From Bacteroidota bacterium (GTDB lineage: Bacteria > Bacteroidota > Ignavibacteria > UBA10030): a DNA stretch of 5,633 nucleotides. The stretch spans positions 1-5,633 of the forward strand of contig JALONE010000192.1 in assembly GCA_025455125.1 (NCBI GenBank), written 5' to 3'. Both the position numbers and the translations under genes were made by a program. The notes beneath the pieces were generated by a model, which searched no databases, was not told the DNA's origin, and saw only the letters and a list, made by a program, of their open reading frames with translations. Below, one piece after another: positions 1 to 5,167 of the stretch (its first letter is position 1; every line of letters begins with the position of its first letter).

Positions 1-3000
1 GACGTTCCGCGAAGGAGGACCGGCCCTCCGAGAAATGCGACCGAGTCCCTTCGTGCGTCTCCGCCGAAGATCGAATCAGCGGAACTCCAGAGCTTCACCG
101 CACGCACGCCGTCGAACGTCCCGAAGAAGGTAATGTTGACCGAGGTCAGCGTGACGCCAGGGCGCGCAGCCTTCAGCCGGAATCGCCCGACCGGATTGTT
201 CAACGTGTTCATCCGCGCAGAGGCGGGGGCGTACTCCGCTCCGTCGAGGAACTGGACCGTCGTGTTCGGCGTGACGTTCACTTCGTTCGAATGCGGACTT
301 TCGTTGCCGCAACTGTCGACGGCCGCCACGCGGAAGTAATACCGGGTCCCCACCGCAAGGCCCGTGTAGATCCGAATCGTGTCCGTCGCTCTTCCACTCG
401 TTGAATCGACACACACCGCGGGATTCGGGGCGGTCGCACGATAAATACGATACCGGAGGAGATCGAGGTCTCCGTTCTTCCGCCATCCAAGAATGACCCT
501 GTGTCCGAGCGAATCCGCGATGAACAACTGCTTCGGCGCTGCGGGGGCAATGCGGTCCCACGGAACAGCATGGACTTGCGCGGAGAATCCGCTCTCGTTC
601 CCCACGCTGTCGATCGCCGTGACGCGGAAGTAGTACCGTTTTCCGTTCATGAGTCCACGATACGTTCGCACCGTGTCGATGCCGCGGCAATAGACCGAAT
701 CGATCTGAACGACCGGATCGGGCTGGACGCCCCGGTAGATGCGGTAGAGAAAGAGATCGGAATCGGTGTTCTTCTTCCAGACGAGCGTGATGGTCCGACT
801 GGACGAATCGACGATGGAAGGACTCTTCGGGATCGCGGGGGGAATGCGGTCCGCCGGGACAGCATCGACCTCTTCGGAAAAGCCGCTCTCGTTCCCCGCC
901 GTATCGACGCTGGTGATTCGGAAGCGATACCGGATGCCGTCGATAAGCCAGCGGAATGTCAAGATCGTGTCGGTCCGTCCCATGACGGAATCGACAAGCA
1001 TGGTCAGATGTTTTTCAGTTCCCCAGGAGATGCGATATCGGCTGAAATCCTCTTCCTCGCTCCTCTGCCATCGGAGGACGATCGTGCGCGAAGACGAATC
1101 GATGACGGTCGGTTCTCGCGGCGGAGCGGGCGCGATGTAGTCGCCGGTGGTCGCTTCCACTTCAGTGGAGAATGCGCTCTCGTTTGAATCCTCATCCACC
1201 GCGGTCACGCGGAAGAAGTAGCGCGTGCGGTACTCGAGACCGGCGAGTGTCATCACGGTGTCCATGACCCCCGCACGAACGGAATCGCTGGCGGCGGGAT
1301 GCGCCTGCGTGACAACGGCGATGCTCTTCGGAGCTGAGGGTGGGATGATGTCTCGCGGGACGGCAGAGACTTCTATGCTGGAAGCGCTCTCATTCCCGCC
1401 GTTGTCCACTGCTGTGATGCGAACGTACTGACGGATGCCGTTTGGAAGTCCTGTCATCACACAAACCGTGTCGTAGCGGGAAAGAGAACTCGAATCGACC
1501 TGCACGACGGGATGCGGAACGGTATCGCGGTAGATGCGATAGCGGGTGAATGTCCCTTCGATGTTCCGTCTCCACCTCAACACGAGGGTGTGGCTGGAGG
1601 AATCTGTGATGGTGAGTCGGGCCGGCGCCGCCGGGATGCTCTTCACAACGGTGACGGTGCTGGAGTTGACATTCGACACAGCGAGGTCGAGATCGCCATC
1701 CCCGTCGAGATCGCCGGTGGCGAAGCCGTTCGGCCAGATGCCTGTTCCGAGACTCACGCCTTGGGTGAACGAACCGTTTCCATCGTTGAGGTGGATGGAG
1801 ACGTTGTCCGAATTGTAATTGACCAGAGAGATGTCCAGGTCGCCATCGCCATCGTAGTCCCCCGACCAGATCGAACGCGGATTGCTCCCCGCATTGTCGA
1901 ATGTAGTTGGCGCAAAGACACCGCCGCCGTCGTTCCGGAAGACCGTGAGGGAAGTTGCCTCACCGAAATACTGTGCAACTGCGATGTCGATATCATGGTC
2001 GCCGTCGTAATCCCCCGTCGTAACCGAAACGGGATGCTGGCTCGCGCTCAGACGAGTTTCTGCCGCAAAGCCGCCGGCACCGCTGTTCATCAGGAGCGTG
2101 ACGTTCTTCGCGTAGAGATCGGTGACGGCCAGGTCGATATCGCCGTCGCCGTCGAGATCGTTCGACGCAATGGACCAGAGCTGTCCCAGTTCGGTGATCG
2201 CGGAGCTCTGGACAAATGTTCCCGAGCCGTCGTTGAGGAGGATAGAGACCGAATTGGCGCTCGAGTTGCAGGATGCGATGTCGATGTCGCCGTCCGCGTC
2301 GAAATCCCCCGTCGTCAGCGCAACCGGATCCGTGCCGACGGTGACGAGCGAGCTCCGCGCAAAGGTGCCGGTCCCGCTATTCTTGATTATGGAGACGCAC
2401 GAGGAATCCCGGTTCGCGACGGCGAGGTCGAGGTCCCCATCGCCATCAAGGTCTGCAGTCACAAGATGATACGGCTGCGTTCCGGCGTTGACGAAGGAAG
2501 ATTGCGTGAACGTGCCGTATCCGTTGTTGCGCAGGATAGAGACGGTCTTCCTCGCGTTATAGGTGGTGGACGCCAGATCAAGATCGCCGTCCCGGTCGAA
2601 GTCCCCGGCGACGATGCCGTACGGAAGCTGTCCTCCGACCGGGACACTTGTTCCCTTGAAACTCGCGCTCGCTCGTTTCCCAGCGACCGTGAAACGCCAC
2701 GTGAGAGGAACGGATAGCGGTTGTCCGCTCAGGTTCTTGATCCCCGTTGTTGCAACCACCTCGACCATTTCGCCTGCGGAGAAGGCGGCAGGGTTGATGG
2801 TAGCGGAGCGGGAGGAAGAATCATAGTGAATGGCGGATGAGCGGAGACCGCTCAAGGACCCGAAGACGCGCAAGGCGGTCCGGGTAAGCGTTGCCGCATC
2901 GATATCTTCGGAAAAGGTGACGGCGATGGTGACATTCCCGGGCACGCGGATGGCGTTGGGAGCCGGGAACGTTGACGTCACCGAAGGCTGAGCGAACAGA

Positions 3001-3074
3001 GCTGTTTGGAACAACAGAACGAGGCAGAGCAGCCACAGCCCGAGAATGGTCGTATGGAGAGTTCGGAGATGCAT
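1..3074 (-). CDS. Large exported FG-GAP/VCBS beta-propeller and fibronectin type III protein (3' end beyond window)
   Basis: The reading frame stays open for 1024 codons from the ATG at 3074 to the left edge, so the C-terminus is missing. Residues 1-28 form a signal peptide: basic start, hydrophobic stretch LGLWLLCLVLLF, probable cleavage after ALFA before QPSV. Residues 29-131 resemble the SbsA/Big_5 bacterial Ig-like domain (FPAPNAIRVPGNVTIAVTFS, then ATINPA and LTWRFTV). Residues 145-480 hold seven FG-GAP/VCBS repeats. Residues 481-937 hold five FnIII modules with W, YRIYR, YYFRVTAVD and GNESGFS signatures. Residues 938-1024 are an unassigned beta-rich stretch. By family analogy it is a secreted or surface adhesion or binding protein; the ligand cannot be read from sequence. 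The start is chosen because the signal peptide begins there. No Shine-Dalgarno site precedes it. It is divergent from the lipoprotein gene at 3374. Any type IX secretion or anchoring signal would lie outside the window. The second FnIII module is shortened by about 27 residues. Confidence 0.93.
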   Translation of the reverse strand, partial: MHLRTLHTTILGLWLLCLVLLFQTALFAQPSVTSTFPAPNAIRVPGNVTIAVTFSEDIDAATLTRTALRVFGSLSGLRSSAIHYDSSSRSATINPAAFSAGEMVEVVATTGIKNLSGQPLSVPLTWRFTVAGKRASASFKGTSVPVGGQLPYGIVAGDFDRDGDLDLASTTYNARKTVSILRNNGYGTFTQSSFVNAGTQPYHLVTADLDGDGDLDLAVANRDSSCVSIIKNSGTGTFARSSLVTVGTDPVALTTGDFDADGDIDIASCNSSANSVSILLNDGSGTFVQSSAITELGQLWSIASNDLDGDGDIDLAVTDLYAKNVTLLMNSGAGGFAAETRLSASQHPVSVTTGDYDGDHDIDIAVAQYFGEATSLTVFRNDGGGVFAPTTFDNAGSNPRSIWSGDYDGDGDLDISLVNYNSDNVSIHLNDGNGSFTQGVSLGTGIWPNGFATGDLDGDGDLDLAVSNVNSSTVTVVKSIPAAPARLTITDSSSHTLVLRWRRNIEGTFTRYRIYRDTVPHPVVQVDSSSLSRYDTVCVMTGLPNGIRQYVRITAVDNGGNESASSIEVSAVPRDIIPPSAPKSIAVVTQAHPAASDSVRAGVMDTVMTLAGLEYRTRYFFRVTAVDEDSNESAFSTEVEATTGDYIAPAPPREPTVIDSSSRTIVLRWQRSEEEDFSRYRISWGTEKHLTMLVDSVMGRTDTILTFRWLIDGIRYRFRITSVDTAGNESGFSEEVDAVPADRIPPAIPKSPSIVDSSSRTITLVWKKNTDSDLFLYRIYRGVQPDPVVQIDSVYCRGIDTVRTYRGLMNGKRYYFRVTAIDSVGNESGFSAQVHAVPWDRIAPAAPKQLFIADSLGHRVILGWRKNGDLDLLRYRIYRATAPNPAVCVDSTSGRATDTIRIYTGLAVGTRYYFRVAAVDSCGNESPHSNEVNVTPNTTVQFLDGAEYAPASARMNTLNNPVGRFRLKAARPGVTLTSVNITFFGTFDGVRAVKLWSSADSIFGGDARRDSVAFLGGPVLLRGT
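3..263 (-). other. Unassigned beta-rich module after the FnIII array (truncated by window edge)
   Basis: Residues 938-1024 no longer match FnIII. They read as alternating hydrophobic strands, with NNPVGRFRLKA, GVTLTSVNITFFGTF and VRAVKLWSSADSIFGGD as the recognisable pieces. The pattern 'RFRL-x(n)-LTSVNITFFGTFDGVR-x-VKLW-S-x-D-x-F' recalls small beta-sandwich modules seen late in large secreted proteins of Bacteroidota-like bacteria, but I cannot name a family with confidence. The domain is cut by the window edge. Confidence 0.45.
258..1634 (-). repeat. Five tandem fibronectin type III modules
   Basis: Residues 481-937 of the exported protein contain five consecutive FnIII modules: about 481-575, 578-645, 648-742, 744-840 and 843-937. 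Four are close to 95 residues and share an early core Trp (LRW, LRW, LVW, LGW), a YRI(Y/S) strand, a YxFR(V/I)T(A/S)VD strand and a G-(N)-ES ending, joined by linkers such as DRIPPAIPK. The second module is only about 68 residues: it goes straight from IAVV to TQAHPAASDSV and lacks the segment with the core Trp and the YRIY strand. FnIII arrays of this kind usually act as spacers or binding stalks on extracellular proteins. Confidence 0.88.
1635..2642 (-). repeat. Seven FG-GAP/VCBS repeats (calcium-binding beta-propeller region)
   Basis: Seven copies of a roughly 49-residue unit lie at residues 145-480 of the exported protein. Each carries an Asp-rich loop of the form DxDxDGDxD, beginning at residues 158, 208, 257, 306, 355, 406 and 455 (spacing 49-51). 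Examples are GDFDRDGDLDLA, TADLDGDGDLDLA and TGDLDGDGDLDLA. Between loops comes a V(S/T)I/L-L-x-N-(D/S)-G-x-G-x-F strand pattern. Seven such units is the number expected for a closed integrin-alpha-like propeller, so this domain looks complete. In the fifth unit a His replaces the loop Gly (DGDHDID). Calcium binding and propeller folding are family knowledge, not shown here. Confidence 0.9.
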
Positions 3075-3089
3075 CGGTGAAGAGGTGAA

Positions 3090-3102
3090 TTGTATGGTAC
3101 AA
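3090..3102. promoter_or_regulatory. Perfect dyad TTGTA-TGG-TACAA upstream of the large exported gene
   Basis: TTGTA and TACAA form a perfect 5-3-5 inverted repeat beginning 15 bases upstream of the minus-strand start codon. Read on the minus strand it contains TACAAT (3094 to 3089), which could act as a -10 element, although no good -35 stands at the right distance. It could be an operator or part of a promoter with a very short leader; the role is inferred. Confidence 0.35.
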
Positions 3103-3104
3103 CC

Positions 3105-3116
3105 TTTTTCGAAAAA
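3105..3116. promoter_or_regulatory. Perfect 12-bp palindrome TTTTTCGAAAAA
   Basis: This is a perfect self-complementary 12-mer, flanked by ACAA two bases before it (3099-3102) and by TTGT directly after it (3117-3120). It lies immediately upstream of the TTGTA/TACAA dyad and 31 bases from the minus-strand start codon. An A/T-rich palindrome here is compatible with a protein-binding site or an upstream promoter element for the large exported gene. No specific regulator is recognised. Confidence 0.35.
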
Positions 3117-3143
3117 TTGTGCGGGAAGTGAACCCCAGATTCG

Positions 3144-3203
3144 GCCCCGGACCCGACCCGGGTTCCGACCCGGGTTCCAACCCGGGTTCCAACCCGGGAA
3201 CGA
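3144..3203. repeat. 12-bp tandem repeat, consensus ACCCGGGTTCCR
   Basis: Three consecutive full units lie at 3156-3167, 3168-3179 and 3180-3191. They are preceded by a degenerate unit (3144-3155) and followed by a partial one (3192-3198). Each unit carries the palindromic core CCCGGG, and from 3179 onward the core extends to AACCCGGGTT. The period is a multiple of three, so it reads as Pro-Gly-rich peptide in several frames, but no credible start and ribosome site supports translation. It sits mid-way between the two divergent genes. It may be a neutral minisatellite, a source of hairpins, or a cluster of binding sites. Confidence 0.85.
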
Positions 3204-3205
3204 TC

Positions 3206-3244
3206 TTGAAGACTTGGGGGATTCTCCCTACGTGTCGTCTTCAA
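3206..3244. repeat. Inverted repeat TTGAAGAC ... GTCTTCAA
   Basis: The arms at 3206-3213 and 3237-3244 are perfect 8-bp complements separated by 23 bases. The structure directly follows the 12-bp repeat and ends 17 bases before the -35 box of the lipoprotein promoter. Alternative pairing of GGGATT (3218-3223) with AATCCC (3244-3249) is possible. It could be an operator half-site pair or a chance stem; no T-run supports a terminator. Confidence 0.4.
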
Positions 3245-3261
3245 ATCCCAAATGCGCGTTG

Positions 3262-3290
3262 TTGACATTCTCCCCCACCGGACGTAGATT
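3262..3290 (+). promoter_or_regulatory. Sigma70-type promoter for the lipoprotein gene
   Basis: A perfect TTGACA -35 box (3262-3267) is followed by a 17-base spacer and TAGATT (3285-3290), which matches four of six bases of TATAAT. The predicted transcription start near 3297 would leave a leader of about 77 bases before the ATG at 3374. Orientation, spacing and the strong ribosome site downstream agree. Confidence 0.65.
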
Positions 3291-3360
3291 ACTTCGCGAC
3301 GATCTTTCGGAATCCGCACTCCCGCCCGCTCGCCGCTTCATGAACTGCTCTCACATCACC

Positions 3361-3367
3361 AGGAGGG
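3361..3367 (+). promoter_or_regulatory. Shine-Dalgarno site AGGAGGG
   Basis: AGGAGGG ends six bases before the ATG at 3374, an optimal spacing, and fixes that start. Neither of the other two genes in the window has a comparable site. Confidence 0.85.
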
Positions 3368-3373
3368 ATTCTC

Positions 3374-4948
3374 ATGAAGTCGCTCCCAATTGTAGTTCGC
3401 TCGCTCCTGATCATCCTTCTCTGTTCTGCCGGCTGCAAAGACAACAATTCCGTGAATCCCTCTTCGAACCAACCGGTGGGTGTCCCGGCAACACCGACCA
3501 GTCTCAACGCAACAGCGGTTTCGTCGTCGCAGATCAATCTGAGCTGGACCGACGCCTCAACGAACGAGACGGGATTCCGCATCGAACGGGCGCCAGGCGG
3601 TACAACGAGTTTCGCCGAGATCACGACGGTCGGGGCAAACGTGACGACCTATCAGAACACATCGCTCTCGGCTTCCACAAGTTACAGTTATCGCATCCGG
3701 GCGTATAACACGGCAGGGAATTCGGGATACTCGAACACCGACACGGCGACGACGCAAGCTGCCGCCGCAACGGCCCCTTCCGCTCCCACAAATCTGAACG
3801 CGACAGCCGCTTCATCGACGCAAGTCAATCTGAGCTGGACCGATAACGCAAACAACGAGACAGGCTTCCGTATCGAACGCGCACCCGGGGGAACGACGAG
3901 CTTCGTCGAGATCGGCACGGTTGGAGCGAATGTGACGAGTTATCAGAACACGGGCCTGACTGCTTCAACAAACTACGGCTATCGGGTCAGGGCCTACAAT
4001 ACGGCAGGGAATTCGGGATATTCGAACACCGACACAGCGATGACGCAAGCACCGCCACTGCCGAGCGGTCCTGCGATCTCTGCCCCGACGACTTCGACGG
4101 GTTCATTCAGCGTGACACTCACGTATTCTTGGCCTTCGCTCGGATCGAGCCAAGATCGGTACGAGCTTGAGCAATCGACGACCTCATCGAGTTCGGGATT
4201 CACACTGATCCACACATCGACGCTCGGCTCCCACACATCCCCTTACTCGATCCCCCTCACGAAAACCGCGGGCACGTACTACTTTCGAGCGCGTGCCTAC
4301 GTTGGGACAGGCGCATCCCCAGGCTATACGGCCTACAGCAGTGTGGTCACCGTCGTCGTCTCATCGCAGGTGATCACACAAACATACTATGCGTCGTATG
4401 ACAACCTTCTGATGAACAACAGTACGAACACCGCCGTGGCAAACACGGTGTACTCCAATAGCGAGCTTGCCGTTGGCACCGACTTCTTCTATACGATCGT
4501 TGGGACGTTCAACTATATTCAGACCGCATCGGTGATGCGATTTGATGTGCAGTCGGCCATTTCCGGAAAGTCCATTCTTGAAGCCAAACTTCGGTTTTAT
4601 CAGCGCATTCTCCCCGGGGATTTTGCGGGGAGATTCCGTCTTGCCGCGATCGCATCGACCTGGAATCCATCGACCATCACTTGGAACGCATTCATGTCAA
4701 TGAATTACTGGACCGACTATGTGTTCAATTTCCAGGCACTCGCGACAACCGCAGTCCCCTTTGAATTCGATGTAACGGCGATCGTACAGATGTGGGCAAG
4801 CGGAACGCGGACGAACTACGGGTTCCAGATCTGGGAGCCGTCGCCGAGCCCTCCGGGATATGAATCATATCAGGCACCCAGTATCCAGAGCTTAGAGTTG
4901 TACAACGCGACTAACCAGCGGCCGCAGTTGTATTTGCGGTATCAATAG
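3374..4948 (+). CDS. FnIII and DNRLRE-domain lipoprotein
   Basis: This complete 524-residue gene starts at the ATG following AGGAGGG and stops at TAG 4946-4948. The N-terminus is a lipoprotein signal: basic residues up to R9, hydrophobic LLIILL, then CSAGC with C21 as the likely lipidated residue and a Ser/Asn/Pro-rich linker after it. Ser at -3 of the lipobox is slightly atypical. Residues 38-128 and 135-225 are two FnIII modules (NLSWTD, GFRIERAPGG, RAYNTAGNSGYSN). Residues 232-330 form a third, divergent beta-sandwich (YELEQS, YYFRARAYVG). Residues 335-524 match the DNRLRE domain pattern: VMRFDV, ILEAKLRFYQ, STWNPSTITWN, FEFDVTAIVQMWASG and a closing RPQLYLRY. Some DNRLRE domains are classed as carbohydrate-binding modules (CBM96), so binding of a polysaccharide or other surface ligand is plausible but unproven. 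No catalytic domain is visible. It has its own promoter and is probably monocistronic. Confidence 0.95.
   Translation: MKSLPIVVRSLLIILLCSAGCKDNNSVNPSSNQPVGVPATPTSLNATAVSSSQINLSWTDASTNETGFRIERAPGGTTSFAEITTVGANVTTYQNTSLSASTSYSYRIRAYNTAGNSGYSNTDTATTQAAAATAPSAPTNLNATAASSTQVNLSWTDNANNETGFRIERAPGGTTSFVEIGTVGANVTSYQNTGLTASTNYGYRVRAYNTAGNSGYSNTDTAMTQAPPLPSGPAISAPTTSTGSFSVTLTYSWPSLGSSQDRYELEQSTTSSSSGFTLIHTSTLGSHTSPYSIPLTKTAGTYYFRARAYVGTGASPGYTAYSSVVTVVVSSQVITQTYYASYDNLLMNNSTNTAVANTVYSNSELAVGTDFFYTIVGTFNYIQTASVMRFDVQSAISGKSILEAKLRFYQRILPGDFAGRFRLAAIASTWNPSTITWNAFMSMNYWTDYVFNFQALATTAVPFEFDVTAIVQMWASGTRTNYGFQIWEPSPSPPGYESYQAPSIQSLELYNATNQRPQLYLRYQ
3494..4048 (+). repeat. Near-duplicate FnIII modules in the lipoprotein
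   Basis: Two 88-residue segments (residues 41-128 at 3494-3757, and 138-225 at 3785-4048) align without gaps, about 72 of 88 residues identical by hand count. Long stretches are unchanged, including NETGFRIERAPGGTTSF and RAYNTAGNSGYSNTDTA. The high identity compared with ordinary FnIII divergence indicates a recent internal duplication or ongoing gene conversion. Confidence 0.9.
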
Positions 4949-4950
4949 CA

Positions 4951-4984
4951 GTCTGTACCCGGGGATAGCCCCGGGGTCTGTCCC
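4951..4984. repeat. REP-like GC hairpin after the lipoprotein gene
   Basis: CCCGGGG (4958-4964) and CCCCGGG (4969-4975) form a perfect 7-bp stem with a four-base ATAG loop. The hairpin is flanked by direct copies of GTCTGTaCCC (4951-4960) and GTCTGTCCC (4976-4984). It begins two bases after the stop codon. There is no T-run after the stem, so it is a poor intrinsic terminator. The compact GC palindrome with repeated GGGACAGAC-type flanks looks more like a dispersed repetitive extragenic palindrome. It may still stabilise the transcript end. Confidence 0.6.
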
Positions 4985-5002
4985 TCAAGTTAAAAGGCAA
5001 TA

Positions 5003-5038
5003 AGGGTTGGCCAAGCCGTTCCATCATCGGCCAGCCCT
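5003..5038. repeat. Second intergenic hairpin (10-bp stem)
   Basis: AGGGTTGGCC (5003-5012) pairs with GGCCAGCCCT (5029-5038) over ten positions with one G-T wobble, leaving a 16-base loop. It lies downstream of the lipoprotein gene. The bases after it are only moderately T-rich (CTAGCCTTCTC), so terminator function is possible but weakly supported. It may be part of the same repeat island as the preceding GC hairpin. Confidence 0.5.
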
Positions 5039-5043
5039 CTAGC

Positions 5044-5064
5044 CTTCTCACTTCTGACTTCTGA
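5044..5064. repeat. Heptamer tandem repeat CTTCTGA
   Basis: Three adjacent 7-base units: CTTCTCA, CTTCTGA, CTTCTGA. The next seven bases (CTATTCT) may be a decayed fourth unit. It resembles the short tandemly repeated repetitive (STRR) heptamers of cyanobacteria and other genomes, though the copy number here is low. Confidence 0.6.
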
Positions 5065-5075
5065 CTATTCTTCCA

Positions 5076-5122
5076 GGCTCAACGGCTCTGGGCTCACCGG
5101 CTCATAGTCTCATTGGCTCACA
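5076..5122. repeat. Degenerate octamer tandem repeat GGCTCANN
   Basis: Six adjacent units read GGCTCAAC, GGCTCTG, GGCTCACC, GGCTCATA, GTCTCATT, GGCTCACA. The first six bases are conserved, the last two vary, and one unit is a base short. It ends 45 bases before the response regulator start, and no clear promoter or Shine-Dalgarno site is seen between. It appears non-coding. Confidence 0.65.
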
Positions 5123-5167
5123 AAATGATTCTCTTCTTTCCTCCTTCAGTTCTATCTTGCGGCTGTT

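Noticed and set aside
76..690. A 204-codon open frame on the minus strand in another frame
   Set aside because: It overlaps the FnIII array out of frame, with an Arg/His/Cys-rich composition typical of a shadow frame in GC-rich DNA.
501..1187. A 228-codon open frame on the plus strand
   Set aside because: It is antisense to the FnIII modules. Its repeats mirror DSSSR/GNES segments, and it has no recognisable domain or ribosome site.
1512..2717. A 401-codon open frame on the plus strand
   Set aside because: It is the exact antisense of the FG-GAP repeats; its Val-Asp-Ile-Ala periodicity mirrors the Asp-rich loops. The minus-strand frame has a signal peptide and recognisable domains.
2821..3192. 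A minus-strand frame starting in the 12-bp repeat (Glu-Pro-Gly-rich N-terminus)
   Set aside because: It runs out of frame through the signal peptide and Ig-like domain of the large exported protein; the Pro-Gly pattern is only the translated tandem repeat.
3144..3203. CRISPR array
   Set aside because: The units are 12 bp and contiguous, with no spacers and no cas genes nearby.
3046..3708. A 220-codon plus-strand frame across the intergenic region into the lipoprotein gene
   Set aside because: It overlaps two real genes out of frame, has no ribosome site, and its Arg-Pro-Gly-Phe segment is again the translated 12-bp repeat.
4958..4975. Intrinsic terminator of the lipoprotein gene
   Set aside because: The stem is strong but no T-run follows, and the flanking GTCTGT repeats fit a REP-like element better.
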